The notes under the pieces were generated by a model, which did no database searches, was not told the DNA's origin, and was given only the letters and a program-made list of their open reading frames with translations. From assembly GCF_003312915.1 (NCBI RefSeq), contig NZ_CP030261.1:2728001-2792000 (forward strand): DNA of 64,000 nucleotides, given 5' to 3'. Position 1 is the first letter of the stretch. The number at the start of each line of letters is the position of its first letter. The DNA comes from Flavobacterium fluviale (GTDB taxonomy: Bacteria; Bacteroidota; Bacteroidia; Flavobacteriales; Flavobacteriaceae). Position numbers and translations under genes: made by a program. Shown in pieces: positions 1 to 9,112 of this stretch.

Positions 1-24
1 CATTCTGAAGTTATAACTTTATGA
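1..24 (+). CDS. 3' end of an upstream gene (last 7 codons)
   Basis: The first bases read in frame as HSEVITL followed by TGA. This stop overlaps the ATG of the phosphate transporter in an ATGA junction, which suggests translational coupling. In related bacteria a DUF47 (PhoU-like) gene usually sits directly before PiT genes; that identity is inferred from context, because too little sequence is left to recognise it. Confidence 0.45.
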   Translation, partial: HSEVITL

Positions 25-1361
25 CGCTACTTATATTAATTATAGTATTAGCTTTAATTTTTGATTACATCAATGGTTTTCATGATGCAGCAAATGCTAT
101 AGCGACTGTTGTTGCTACAAAGGTCTTGACGCCTTTTCAGGCCGTTCTTTGGGCAGCATTTTTTAACTTTCTAGCTTATTGGGTTTTCGGATTTGGTGTT
201 GCAGATACTGTTGCAAAAACAGCGGATACAATGCAAATTGACCTAGTAGTAATTTTAGCCGGTGTAATTGCGGCAATCTGCTGGAATTTATTGACTTGGT
301 GGCTGGGAATTCCTTCTAGTTCTTCACATACTCTTATCGGTGGTTTTGCAGGAGCGGCGGTAGCGCATGCTATTGCAGTTCATGGTTTTTCAGGTTATGT
401 TGGACCAGACGGAACAACACATCACTGGTATGATATAGTAAGTTGGTATAAAGCTGGAAAAGACGGCGGTATGCCTTCTGGAGTTCTGATCATTATTGCT
501 TTTATTGTTTTAGCGCCGTTATTAGGAGCTTTGGCATCCTATTTAATTTCGATTTGGCTGTTAAATGCATCTCGTAAAAGTATTGGGCCAAAAATATTTA
601 CAGTAGCTTTAATGCTTGTAACTATTTGGTTTGTTTACACTCAAATGATTCCTTACGAAGAAATTATAAAAGATGGACATAAACCTCGTTTTGCTAATTC
701 TGAATTTTGGAGTGTTGCACTTGAACCACATAATATAAAATGGCTTTTAGTTGCCTTTATTGTGCTGACAGTAAGTGCATTTTGCTTAATATTTAGCAGT
801 TTAAATCTTCATCAGGCTGATGCTGCTTTGAAAAAAATGCAATTATTATCTTCTGCAGCTTTCAGTTTAGGTCACGGAGGAAACGATTCACAAAAAGTAA
901 TGGGAATTATTGCTGCTGCGGTTGTTGTGTACATTAACACAAATCCTGGTGTTCATATGGATCCTTGGTTAGACGTAGTTCTTCCATCTGAAGATGGTGC
1001 TTTTAAAATGCCTAGCTGGATTCCGCTGGCATGTTATTCTGCAATTGCGGCTGGAACTTTAAGTGGTGGATGGAAAATTGTGAAAACAATGGGTTCTAAA
1101 ATCACAAAAGTAAGTTCATTTGAAGGTGTTGCTGCTGAAACTGCTGGTGCTTTAACGCTTTATTTTACAGAGCATTTAAAAATTCCAGTAAGTACAACTC
1201 ATACTATTACAGGATCTATTATTGGTGTTGGATTAACAAAACGTGTATCTGCAGTTCGCTGGGGAGTTACAGTAAGCTTAATCTGGGCTTGGATCTTAAC
1301 TATTCCAATTTCAGCTTTATTAGCAGGTTTGGTTTATTTTGTACTAAGCGTATTTATTTAA
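21..1361 (+). CDS. pit: PiT-family inorganic phosphate transporter
   Basis: This is an integral inner-membrane carrier of the PiT family, which takes up phosphate (often as a metal-phosphate complex) with protons or sodium. The 446-residue protein has many hydrophobic segments and both halves of the family's internal duplication. The N-terminal half carries GFHDAANAIAT (residues 19-29) and the C-terminal half carries GHGGNDSQKVMG near residue 285, followed by PVSTTHTITG. The first half also has a matching PSSSSHTLIGG segment near residues 98-108. The ATG overlaps the stop codon of the preceding gene (ATGA), so the two are probably one operon. A strong hairpin terminator follows at about 1410. 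Substrate choice beyond phosphate cannot be read from the sequence. Confidence 0.93.
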   Translation: MTLLILIIVLALIFDYINGFHDAANAIATVVATKVLTPFQAVLWAAFFNFLAYWVFGFGVADTVAKTADTMQIDLVVILAGVIAAICWNLLTWWLGIPSSSSHTLIGGFAGAAVAHAIAVHGFSGYVGPDGTTHHWYDIVSWYKAGKDGGMPSGVLIIIAFIVLAPLLGALASYLISIWLLNASRKSIGPKIFTVALMLVTIWFVYTQMIPYEEIIKDGHKPRFANSEFWSVALEPHNIKWLLVAFIVLTVSAFCLIFSSLNLHQADAALKKMQLLSSAAFSLGHGGNDSQKVMGIIAAAVVVYINTNPGVHMDPWLDVVLPSEDGAFKMPSWIPLACYSAIAAGTLSGGWKIVKTMGSKITKVSSFEGVAAETAGALTLYFTEHLKIPVSTTHTITGSIIGVGLTKRVSAVRWGVTVSLIWAWILTIPISALLAGLVYFVLSVFI

Positions 1362-1409
1362 TAAAACCGATTATGTGAGATTTAAAATTACATGATATCT
1401 AAATAGTTT

Positions 1410-1447
1410 AAAGCCGATTTCAATTTGAAATCGGCTTTTCTTTTTTT
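1410..1447 (+). terminator. intrinsic terminator after PiT gene
   Basis: A near-perfect 13-bp inverted repeat (AAGCCGATTTCAA and its complement) is followed by a T-rich run, 50 bp after the transporter stop codon. Confidence 0.85.
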
Positions 1448-1636
1448 ATACTAAAGCAGTACTAGTTGATTATTTGAAAATATATTAAGGAGAATCTAAT
1501 TCTTTTATAGATAAATATTACAAGGAATATATGAAATAATGTCTTATCCTGTTGTTTTTAAAATTTCTACGAGCAAAAATGCATCAAAGTTTAAGTCATT
1601 TTTGCAAAATTATTCAAATAGAAAAAATAAACGATA

Positions 1637-2272
1637 ATGGACGCAATTTTTAAAACCCCGCTAATTTTTAACGGAGAAGAAGAAACGGTAGTATTAATGT
1701 ATGGAAATTATATAATTTCAAAAATGACGCAGGCAGATGCTGATTTTGCAATTAAAAACATTGATCAAAGAATGTTCGATGAGTCAAGTTTTGATTCTAT
1801 CATTAAAGTACGTAATGTCGTTGAATATGAATTTGAACCAGAAAATGATGCTGCCATTATGTTTGGCGTTGCAAATGGCGGAATTACATCTTATGAAACA
1901 ATTGATTTTAAAGATGTTGAAACAACAAAAAATGCCGAAAAATCATTTGGAGAGTGCTTTAAGCAAATAGGTTTTAGGAGGGAAGAAAAACAGTTAACGG
2001 CACTAAAAGCTGCAATTTCACCTGGAATTGTTACAGCCTTTGTGGGAGGTTTAGGAGCTATAATTACCTGGCTTTCTTATAGTTTTCAGGACTGGGAACC
2101 AAGTCGTACGCAAAGAGTAAAATGGTTTGCTTATTTATTTGTTAAAATATCAAAATCAGTGGGATATCTTCCTTTTTTAATTATTACTGCGGTGCTAACT
2201 ATAATTTGTTTGTTCTGGATGATCAAAAGAATGGCTAATCCGCCATTGTTAGTAAAAGCCGTTAAAGCTTAG
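1637..2272 (+). CDS. Unknown protein with two C-terminal membrane segments
   Basis: I do not recognise this 211-residue protein. Residues 1-125 are soluble and rich in acidic residues and beta-prone segments (for example ETVVLMYGNYIISKM). Residues about 130-150 and 175-195 are hydrophobic and likely cross the membrane, and a short basic tail (MIKRMANPPLLVKAVKA) ends the protein. There is no signal peptide. The layout, a small soluble domain ahead of a membrane hairpin, resembles bacterial PH-like or sensor membrane proteins, but this is only a structural guess. It stands alone between two terminators, upstream of the WG-repeat genes. The ATG at 1637 is the only sensible start. Confidence 0.7.
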   Translation: MDAIFKTPLIFNGEEETVVLMYGNYIISKMTQADADFAIKNIDQRMFDESSFDSIIKVRNVVEYEFEPENDAAIMFGVANGGITSYETIDFKDVETTKNAEKSFGECFKQIGFRREEKQLTALKAAISPGIVTAFVGGLGAIITWLSYSFQDWEPSRTQRVKWFAYLFVKISKSVGYLPFLIITAVLTIICLFWMIKRMANPPLLVKAVKA

Positions 2273-2327
2273 CTGCTATGTAAGAAACTTGCAGTAAATA
2301 AAGCCAATTAAATTTATTAAATAAGAA

Positions 2328-2361
2328 AAGGGTAGCTTTTATAAGAAAGCTATCCTTTTTT
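2328..2361 (+). terminator. intrinsic terminator
   Basis: The hairpin GGGTAGCTTT / AAAGCTATCC (one G-U pair) is followed by six T residues, about 55 bp after the stop of the unknown membrane protein. Confidence 0.8.
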
Positions 2362-2523
2362 CGTTTATATTAAAAAGTAAGATTAAGATTACTTTTTGTG
2401 TTATAAATAAAAAAATTAAACCTTACTTTAAATAAATCAGAATGAGTAAAACCACGATTTAATTACAGTACTACATTATCATGAAGGATTTGCAATTGAA
2501 AAACAAGTAAACAAAATTTAGCA

Positions 2524-3924
2524 ATGAAAAAAGTAATAGCTATATCCGTGTTGGTTGTAATTATGAGTATTACAGTTATAAAGATTTGCAAGTTTTATAG
2601 AAATGAAAATGATGACAAAAATAAAGAGCTAACTGTTTCTGCTGCTAATTTTAAGATGCAAAGTTATAAAGGTTGGGGACTTGTTGATATCCTCGGAAAA
2701 AATGTAACCGAGTGCAAATATGATAACATTTATCATTTGAATGATAAATTTTATGCGGTAAAATTTAAGGAAAAATGGGGGATCATTAACAATAAAGGCC
2801 GAGAAATAACCGAGTTGATCTATGATGATGTCGAATCTATAGGCGAAAACATTTTTAAAGCTGTGTCAAAAGGCACATGCAAAATTATTGGTTTATCTGA
2901 CAAATACAATATTGCTCTTGCTAAAGCAGGGTTTGACAGCTGTGATCTCGTTTCTGTTTATCCATCTAGCCTGCTTAGAGTAGAACGAAACGAACAGGCA
3001 GATTTTTTAGATGATAGGGGAAATATAGTTTCTGAACGAAAATATGATAAAATAGACATTCTTGATATTGCTTACGATGCTGATTTTATTAGTTTTTCAA
3101 GTGGTATGATAGGTGTAAAATTAAATCTTAAATATGGGTTTATTGATAGTACAGGAAAAGAAGTCGTAAAATGTAAATATGATTTTGCCGAAGCTTTTAA
3201 AGGGGATGTAACAGTTGCGCTAAAAGATAAAAATTGGTTTATTATTGATAAAAAGGGTAATGAAATTAAACTTTCTAAAAAATATTCGAGAGTTACTCAG
3301 TTTGTAAATGGAATAGCTGAAGTAATTACAAATTGTAGTATTGATGATATTAATTATCAGAATGCTATTTATACAGAAAAACCAACTTGTGGTTATATCG
3401 ATAAAACCGGTAAAGAAATAGTGCCGCTCATTTATTATTACGAGTGCTACGCAGACGCAAATAGCAATGCCAATTTTGCAGAAGGATTAGCATTAGTATG
3501 TAAAAATGAAAAATATGGATTTATAGAAAAAAATGGAAAACACGTAATCGCTTTGAAATATCAAGAGGCACAACCTTTTGTAGACGGTTTAGCTCTTGTA
3601 AAAAGCAATAATAAATGGGGTTTTATAAATAAAAAAGGCAAAGAAGCGATTGCTATAAAGTATGACTCTTCCACAGATTTTTTAGAAGGTTTCGCTGTGG
3701 TAGAAATAAATGACAAATGGGGTTTTGTTGATAAAACTGGCAAAGAAATAACTTCAATACAATATGATGACTGTACTTCTTTTTCAAATGGCTTAGCTGC
3801 AGTTAAACTTAACAATAAGTGGGGCTTTATAGATAAAAAAGGTAAAGTAAAAATCCCAATCATATATGATGAAACTCGTTCTTTTATTAATGGTGTTGCC
3901 TGTGTAAAACTAATCGAAGAATAG
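2524..3924 (+). CDS. WG-repeat protein with N-terminal membrane anchor
   Basis: This 466-residue protein begins with a hydrophobic segment (residues about 3-23), a signal anchor or signal peptide, so the rest lies outside the cytoplasm. The body consists of about nine WG repeats (PF14903 type) of roughly 34 residues, with units such as KWGFINKKGKEAIAIKYD, KWGFVDKTGKEITSIQYD and KWGFIDKKGK. The last three repeats are also similar at DNA level. WG-repeat proteins are thought to be binding scaffolds; no enzyme activity is known for the fold. The protein stops just after a repeat (VKLIEE), without the distinct C-terminal region seen in the paralogue at 4284. A decayed copy follows directly. Confidence 0.85.
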   Translation: MKKVIAISVLVVIMSITVIKICKFYRNENDDKNKELTVSAANFKMQSYKGWGLVDILGKNVTECKYDNIYHLNDKFYAVKFKEKWGIINNKGREITELIYDDVESIGENIFKAVSKGTCKIIGLSDKYNIALAKAGFDSCDLVSVYPSSLLRVERNEQADFLDDRGNIVSERKYDKIDILDIAYDADFISFSSGMIGVKLNLKYGFIDSTGKEVVKCKYDFAEAFKGDVTVALKDKNWFIIDKKGNEIKLSKKYSRVTQFVNGIAEVITNCSIDDINYQNAIYTEKPTCGYIDKTGKEIVPLIYYYECYADANSNANFAEGLALVCKNEKYGFIEKNGKHVIALKYQEAQPFVDGLALVKSNNKWGFINKKGKEAIAIKYDSSTDFLEGFAVVEINDKWGFVDKTGKEITSIQYDDCTSFSNGLAAVKLNNKWGFIDKKGKVKIPIIYDETRSFINGVACVKLIEE

Positions 3925-3975
3925 TTTTACAGAATCTTTTGATTATAAAGCACCTCTGAAAATGGTGAGTAGTTA

Positions 3976-4276
3976 ATCTAATAAATTTAATGGATCCGAA
4001 GATTGTATAATAGAATATAATGATAGTTATAGTGAAACACAACAACATTATACACGTCCTAAATACATTTTTTAGATAAAAAAGGAGAAGAAGTAAAATT
4101 TAAAAAAATACGACCGCTTTATTGATGAGTTTTATAATTATGGCAGAACAAAAATGAACTTTTAGCCATGATAAAATCAAAAAAATCAAAATGACTTTGG
4201 TGTATCAGAAGCAATTATACATATGAAAACAAAAAAACAGCATTAACGTTTAGTTGTGGTAAAAATGTTGATTAAA
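3976..4276 (+). pseudogene. Decayed WG-repeat paralogue (remnant)
   Basis: The gap between the two WG-repeat genes is not random. Reading across frameshifts gives a chain of short coding segments: an open stretch ending in TQQHYTRPKYIF (to about 4073), then HFLDKKGEEVKFKKIRPLY in another frame (4066-4122), DEFYNYGRTKMNF (4124-4162), and NDFGVSEAIIHMKTKK plus TALTFSCGKNVD (about 4189-4276). The LDKKGEEVKF segment matches the WG-repeat consensus and the C-terminal region of the downstream gene (ILTDNEGGEVSF). I read this as the tail of a third paralogue lost to several indels. No intact start or frame remains. Confidence 0.55.
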
Positions 4277-4283
4277 TAATGTA

Positions 4284-5804
4284 ATGATGAAAAAAATAAT
4301 AACAATTCTTCTCTTGGTAAGCACTGCAACTTTTTATGCACAAGAGAAAGACGCAATTGAGCAATACAAATACGGGTTTATTGATATAAAAACCGGAAAA
4401 GAGATAACCCCATTTAAATATGATAAAGTTTATAGTTTTGAGAAGGGAGGCGGAGTTGTTAAACTTGATGGCAAATACGGATTTATCAATAGAGAAGGCA
4501 AAGAAATTACGCCAATTAAATATGATAGTGTATCTAATTTTGATCGTAGAATGGCTAAGGTTATGCTTAATAAAAAATACGGAATCATTAATAGAGAAGG
4601 CAAAGAAATTACTCCAATTAAATATGATGAAATTACTTATTATAGTAATGAATTAATAGAAGTTAGAATTAATGAAAAATACGGAATAGTTAATAGAGAT
4701 GGTAAAGAAATTACTCCACTTATATATGATAGAATCATTTACTCTTTGGGATCACTAGCAGTAAAAGTTAATAATAAATTTGGTTTTCTTAATCAGCAAG
4801 GAGAGGAAACAACAGAAAAAAAATATGAGCAAATTGGTAATCCTGTTAATATTGGGAAAATTTCACTTACTCCCGCCTTGCTGAATCATAAATGGAGCTT
4901 TTTTAATAATCAAGGAAAAGAAGTATTTCCAGTACAATATGACACGTATGAAGATTTAGGAGATAATTCGAAGTTGTATAAAATGATGAAGGTAGCCAGC
5001 AATAATAGATGGGGGTGTATTAATGAAAACCTCAGAGAAGTGCTGCCACCGAAATATGATGAAATCTATTTTGAACAATTAAGCTCAATTATTAATATTA
5101 TTAAAGTAAGATTAAATAATAAATGGGGAGTTTTTGATATGCTGGGTAATGAGCTTGTAACAGTTGAATGTGATGAGATAGAAGTATATCTGGGTTTTAT
5201 TTTTGTTAGAATAGATGGGAAATGGGGCGCAAAGTCTAGCGACGGTAAAGAAATTTTGCCACCTAAATATCAGCAAATAGCAGCTGATGGTTATAATGAT
5301 TTATTAGTAAAAATAAATGATAAATGGGGTGTTGTGGTTGCAACGGGGGAAGAGATTTTAACACCTAAATATCAGGATATTAATCATCTTTATGGTAGTG
5401 AGTTCTTCGCTGTTAAAATAAATGATAAATGGGGTGTTAGCAAAGGAACAGATCAAATAGTTATTCCGGCACTGTATGATGAAGATTTCGATTACTCCGA
5501 TTCAACAATTACAGCAACATTAAAAAATAAAATAATAGTTTTTGATAAAAAAGGCAAAGTAATTTCTAAAAAAAGAAAAGTGGTACGAAAAGATTTTCCA
5601 AGTAACTGGTGTAATTTTATGAATTCAAACAAGCCTAAAGAAAAACAACAACAATTTGCTTCTGATTTTATCAAAGTAAAAAAAAATGACAAATGGATTT
5701 TAACAGATAACGAAGGCGGGGAAGTAAGTTTTCCAATCAAACATACCAATTGGAAGGATTCGTACAATGAGCTTATTTGTACGGTAAAAGTAAAAATTAA
5801 TTAA
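4284..5804 (+). CDS. Secreted WG-repeat protein
   Basis: This 506-residue protein has a clean signal peptide (MMKKIITILLLVSTATFYAQ, cleavage after about residue 20), so it is exported to the periplasm or cell surface. About eleven WG repeats follow, with units such as KYGFINREGKEITPIKYD and KWGVVVATGEEILTPKYQ. The first four are almost identical at DNA level, a sign of recent tandem duplication. The last 80 residues leave the repeat pattern (KKRKVVRKDFPSNWC onward) and may be a separate terminal module. The start could be either of two adjacent ATG codons. It is a paralogue of the gene at 2524; function unknown, probably protein or ligand binding. Confidence 0.87.
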   Translation: MMKKIITILLLVSTATFYAQEKDAIEQYKYGFIDIKTGKEITPFKYDKVYSFEKGGGVVKLDGKYGFINREGKEITPIKYDSVSNFDRRMAKVMLNKKYGIINREGKEITPIKYDEITYYSNELIEVRINEKYGIVNRDGKEITPLIYDRIIYSLGSLAVKVNNKFGFLNQQGEETTEKKYEQIGNPVNIGKISLTPALLNHKWSFFNNQGKEVFPVQYDTYEDLGDNSKLYKMMKVASNNRWGCINENLREVLPPKYDEIYFEQLSSIINIIKVRLNNKWGVFDMLGNELVTVECDEIEVYLGFIFVRIDGKWGAKSSDGKEILPPKYQQIAADGYNDLLVKINDKWGVVVATGEEILTPKYQDINHLYGSEFFAVKINDKWGVSKGTDQIVIPALYDEDFDYSDSTITATLKNKIIVFDKKGKVISKKRKVVRKDFPSNWCNFMNSNKPKEKQQQFASDFIKVKKNDKWILTDNEGGEVSFPIKHTNWKDSYNELICTVKVKIN

Positions 5805-5892
5805 AAAAGTTTTTGCTGAGATGGGAAGTGTAACAAAAGAATGTTTCCTGCTAAACAACATAAAGAAGTATTCTCAATTAAAAATAAATTTC

Positions 5893-5923
5893 AAAAAAAG
5901 ATAACCTAAAGTTATCTTTTTTT
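5893..5923 (+). terminator. intrinsic terminator
   Basis: The hairpin AAAAAAAGATAAC-ctaaa-GTTATCTTTTTTT lies about 90 bp after the WG-repeat gene and ends in a T run. Confidence 0.8.
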
Positions 5924-6038
5924 ATGTTCAAAAACTGTATAACAAATGTCTTAAAGTGTTATTTTAAAAACTTTTGCTAGTTAAATAATAGTGTTGATTA
6001 AAATAATTTTGAAAAAATGTTTCATAAAGAATCAGAAA

Positions 6039-6046
6039 TATTTTTG
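6039..6046 (+). promoter_or_regulatory. -7 promoter box (TATTTTTG)
   Basis: TATTTTTG fits the Bacteroidota -7 consensus TAnnTTTG and lies 19 bp before the start codon at 6066. A TTTG at 6008-6011 is 27 bp upstream, slightly further than the usual spacing, so the -33 element is uncertain. Confidence 0.45.
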
Positions 6047-6065
6047 AACAAATAATAAATAAATT

Positions 6066-7010
6066 ATGAAGAAAATTGTAATCACTACTATTTTTTTAAG
6101 TCTGGTAATCAGTGTAAATGCCCAAAAAAAGAAAGTTGCTTCAAAACCAGCTGCTTCGAAAACAAATGTTGAAAAAGTTAGCGCAGCAAAAGGAATTAAC
6201 GAAAATAATTATGGAGCTGTAATAAAATACACGAACGAAATTGTAAGCTGTTTAAATAATCAGCATAAAGAAATTAATGATCGTGATGAATACTACAGAA
6301 GATGGTCTGATTATTTTTTAGATAATAAAGCAAATTCTAAAAACAGGGTAATTTACAGTCCTTACATTGCGTATGATTTAACCAAGAATAATGCCCGCTG
6401 CACAAAAAGTTCCGCTCCTAATTTTATGGAAGAGACAGATAGTACTTTCTATAATGAAAATTATTCTTTGTTAGTAGGGACTTTTCAAAAAATGGCTCTA
6501 GTATGGAATGATATGGCATCGTTTAGTAAGCCAAACATTCCTAATACTGATTATGGAAAGAAGAAATGCGAAGAATTAAGAGATTTACTAGCTACTTATT
6601 ATGAAACCAGCGAAAAATTAAGCTTACGCAATAAGGAATTACAAAAAGAATTGTTCCCCTATTCTGTTGCGAAATCTCCGTATAAAACAGCTTATATATA
6701 TCTGCGCAATGATATGGATGCTATTACTGATTTTGTCACTATATGTTCCAATGCTAATAATTTAAAAGCAGATTCTATTAAAAATGCACTAGCAGAATTA
6801 GATGCTAGTGTTACGGAACACTTACTATATGCAAATGAACACGAAACACCATCTAATTATAAAAGTTTTTATGATATGGCCAATAATAGTATTGTGTTAA
6901 GAATAAAAGCGAAACTTAACGGCAAGGGACTTGAAGTAAAAGACATAGAACAGCTGATTAATAATTATAATGATGGAGTTGTTCCTGCCTACAACAGGGC
7001 TATGAATTAA
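6066..7010 (+). CDS. Secreted protein, DUF3829-like
   Basis: The 314-residue product starts with a signal peptide (MKKIVITTIFLSLVISVNAQ) followed by a Lys/Ala/Ser-rich linker to about residue 45. The remainder is predicted mostly helical. The start of the mature domain (NNYGAVIKYTNEIVSCLNNQ) resembles DUF3829, a family of small exported or lipoprotein-like proteins of unknown function, and the rest contains several charged helices (residues 150-200 and 235-314). There is no lipobox cysteine. It is a single-gene unit with its own -7 box and faces a convergent DUF421 gene. The family call is from recall and moderate; signal peptide and coding status are clear. Confidence 0.65.
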   Translation: MKKIVITTIFLSLVISVNAQKKKVASKPAASKTNVEKVSAAKGINENNYGAVIKYTNEIVSCLNNQHKEINDRDEYYRRWSDYFLDNKANSKNRVIYSPYIAYDLTKNNARCTKSSAPNFMEETDSTFYNENYSLLVGTFQKMALVWNDMASFSKPNIPNTDYGKKKCEELRDLLATYYETSEKLSLRNKELQKELFPYSVAKSPYKTAYIYLRNDMDAITDFVTICSNANNLKADSIKNALAELDASVTEHLLYANEHETPSNYKSFYDMANNSIVLRIKAKLNGKGLEVKDIEQLINNYNDGVVPAYNRAMN

Positions 7011-7040
7011 TAGGGAAATTAAATACAATAAGTTGATTTT

Positions 7041-7073
7041 GGGAAAGGATGGCAGTTGTTGCTGTCCTTTTCC
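7041..7073. terminator. possible shared terminator between convergent genes
   Basis: An imperfect hairpin (GGAAAGGATGGCAG / CTGTCCTTTTCC) occupies the short gap between the convergent genes at 6066 and 7073. The pairing has a bulge, so confidence is limited. Confidence 0.4.
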
Positions 7074-7588
7074 TATTTCCTCAAATTCTTATGATTGTGT
7101 TTCCTTTTATAATGCGTTTGGTTGAGCTGTTTTTTATTTCCAGAAATTATACTTATAGTGCCGTCAATTTCAAGCATGGCAAGTTTTATATCTGTTAGAT
7201 GTTCTAAACCGTGTTCGCGGGCGGCTTCTTTTAATTCTTCGTGCGAAATATCTAATCTACTCAGGTTTTTGAAATCTAATATGCCATCGTGAATTAGTAC
7301 TTCTGGTTTGTCCATCAGTAAATCATTCAAGCCTTTATATCTTCGAGTTAGTTTCTTAATGACAAAATTAACTACAAACAAAACCAGAGCTGCAACCAAA
7401 CCGCCAATAAGGCTTGTGTCTGGACCAACCATAGCATTTTGAACCGAATTACTAATCAGTAAAATCAGGATTATGTCTGCAGTATTTAGTTGAGAAAGTT
7501 CTTTTTTTCCGAAAATCCGCAAGGCAATTGTCATGAAAAAATAAACCGCAACGCTTCTTATAATTATATCTAAATAAGGAAAATGCAT
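7073..7588 (-). CDS. DUF421 (YetF-like) membrane protein
   Basis: The 171-residue protein has the DUF421/YetF layout. About three hydrophobic segments occupy residues 1-85, including the family's RIFGKKELSQLNTADIILILLISN stretch with the conserved pattern R-x-x-G-K-(K/R)-x-(L/I)-S-Q. A cytoplasmic alpha/beta domain follows, with LIHDGILDFKNLSRLDIS and the conserved turn DIKLAMLEIDGTISII. In characterised homologues (YetF, SpoVA-associated proteins) the domain supports membrane localisation, but the molecular role is unknown. It lies 87 bp downstream of the RimB/RimK fusion gene on the same strand, separated from it by a terminator. A second DUF421 protein with a different tail is encoded at 47979-48671. 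Confidence 0.85.
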   Translation of the reverse strand: MHFPYLDIIIRSVAVYFFMTIALRIFGKKELSQLNTADIILILLISNSVQNAMVGPDTSLIGGLVAALVLFVVNFVIKKLTRRYKGLNDLLMDKPEVLIHDGILDFKNLSRLDISHEELKEAAREHGLEHLTDIKLAMLEIDGTISIISGNKKQLNQTHYKRKHNHKNLRK

Positions 7589-7610
7589 TTTTTTTATTTT
7601 AAAGTTAAAT

Positions 7611-7648
7611 AAAAAAGCTTTGCCATAGTTCTAAACTTTGACAAAGCT
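7611..7648 (-). terminator. intrinsic terminator after rimK-type gene
   Basis: On the minus strand AGCTTTG and CAAAGCT pair around a loop that contains further AAAGTTT complementarity, followed by a run of T. It lies between the RimB/RimK-type gene and the DUF421 gene. Confidence 0.65.
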
Positions 7649-7675
7649 GCTAAAATATTTGCGTTAATGATTTAA

Positions 7676-9043
7676 CTATAATTTGAAATTCTTCTCAATG
7701 GCTTTAATCATTTCACCTGCAACATCTTTGTTGGTTGCGCCTTCAATTCCTTCAAGGCCTGGCGAAGAGTTTACCTCAAGCAATAATGGTCCTTTAGAAG
7801 AGCGAATAATATCTACGCCGGCTACTTTTAAGTCCATTGCTTTTGCAGCCTTAATAGCGATCTTTTTTTCTTCGGCTGTAACTTTAATTACAGATGCTGT
7901 TCCGCCAAGATGAATATTAGCTCTAAATTCCCCCGGCATAGCTTCACGCTGGATAGCGGCAACCACCTTTCCGTCGATTACAAAACAACGAATATCTTTT
8001 CCGTTTGCTTCTTTAATAAATTCCTGAACTAAGATATTAGCATTTAAACTTTTAAAAGCGTTAATAACACTTTCTGCAGCTTTTTTAGTTTCGGCCAAAA
8101 CAACTCCTTTTCCTTGTGTTCCTTCCAGTAATTTTACAATTAAAGGCGAACCTCCAACCATTTTAATTAAATTGTCTGTATCTAAAGGTGAATTTGCAAA
8201 ACCAGTTGTTGGAATATCGATACCGCTGTTTAAAAGCAATTGCAGTGAATATAATTTATCACGTGACTGCGTTATAGCTGTCGCCGAGTTTAAAACGAAA
8301 ACTTTTAAAGCCTCAAACTGACGTGTTAAAGCACAGCCGTAAAAAGTAATGCTTGGTCGAATACGCGGAATAATAGCATCAAACTGATTTAAGATTTTTC
8401 CGCCTCTATAATGAATCTCTGGAGTTTTGGCATCGAGTTTCATATAGCATTCTTTGATGTTCAAGAAATGCATTTCATGCCCGCGCATTTCACCCGCTTC
8501 CATGATTCTTTTGTTGCTGTATAATTCAGGATTACTGGCTAGAAGTCCAATACGTAAACCAGAACTAGCTTTTTCAGAATTTTGATATAATTCTTTTAAA
8601 GATTCTGCTGTAGGCTGTCCTAGAAGATATTTTTGTTCTGGATCAACCAAGACCCTTCCGCTCATGGCTTCGCGTCCCAAAAGCATTCTAAAACCCATAG
8701 AATCTCGATTGGTCAAAGTCATTTCGATTGGCCATTTGGCATCACCAATTTTTAAGCTGGTTTGAATTACGTAACGATGTTCTCTAAAACCGCTGGAACT
8801 TTTAACAATTCGTTTATCTACTAAAGGTGCTTCGCAATGGATAATCGTTTTAATATTATTCTGAATTGGATTAATATCAAATTTTACCCAATTGGCATCA
8901 TTTTTTATGAAAGGAGCTATGTTTAGAGCGTGCATTGCCGAAGTTTTAGCACCAGAATCAACGCGAGCCTTGATTGTCGGGATTCCAAGTTCTGGAAATG
9001 AGCACCATTCTTCGCTGCCTAAAATGACTTTGTTTTGAAGCAT
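7676..9043 (-). CDS. rimK: RimB-RimK fusion: aspartic-protease-like domain plus ATP-grasp ligase
   Basis: Two domains are joined in one protein of 455 residues. Residues 1-140 match the ATP-dependent zinc protease/RimB family (retropepsin-like), with the hallmark [14 protein letters not shown] and later [13 protein letters not shown]. Residues about 160-455 are a RimK-type ATP-grasp ligase: [37 protein letters not shown] (ATP-binding Lys and Gly-rich loop), [20 protein letters not shown], and the metal-binding end [15 protein letters not shown]. RimK enzymes add glutamate to protein C-termini such as ribosomal S6; RimB is proposed to trim such tails. The open frame extends to a TTG at 9076, but I choose the ATG at 9043 because homology starts just after it. 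Confidence 0.85.
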   Translation of the reverse strand: MLQNKVILGSEEWCSFPELGIPTIKARVDSGAKTSAMHALNIAPFIKNDANWVKFDINPIQNNIKTIIHCEAPLVDKRIVKSSSGFREHRYVIQTSLKIGDAKWPIEMTLTNRDSMGFRMLLGREAMSGRVLVDPEQKYLLGQPTAESLKELYQNSEKASSGLRIGLLASNPELYSNKRIMEAGEMRGHEMHFLNIKECYMKLDAKTPEIHYRGGKILNQFDAIIPRIRPSITFYGCALTRQFEALKVFVLNSATAITQSRDKLYSLQLLLNSGIDIPTTGFANSPLDTDNLIKMVGGSPLIVKLLEGTQGKGVVLAETKKAAESVINAFKSLNANILVQEFIKEANGKDIRCFVIDGKVVAAIQREAMPGEFRANIHLGGTASVIKVTAEEKKIAIKAAKAMDLKVAGVDIIRSSKGPLLLEVNSSPGLEGIEGATNKDVAGEMIKAIEKNFKL

Positions 9044-9073
9044 ATTTTGTTTTTTTGTTATAGAATTTAAATT

Positions 9074-9081
9074 CAAAAATA
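9074..9081 (-). promoter_or_regulatory. -7 promoter box (TATTTTTG) for rimK-type gene
   Basis: TATTTTTG on the minus strand fits TAnnTTTG and lies about 30 bp before the ATG at 9043. A transcript from here would start inside the extended TTG-initiated frame, which supports the shorter ATG start. No clear -33 TTG at the usual distance. Confidence 0.4.
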
Positions 9082-9112
9082 GCTATTTGCTTTTACTAAA
9101 GATACTAAATTA

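Noticed and set aside
9044..9076. TTG start for the RimB/RimK fusion
   Set aside because: An in-frame ATG 33 bp later fits the family, and the -7 box at 9074-9081 overlaps the TTG, so that codon would not be transcribed.
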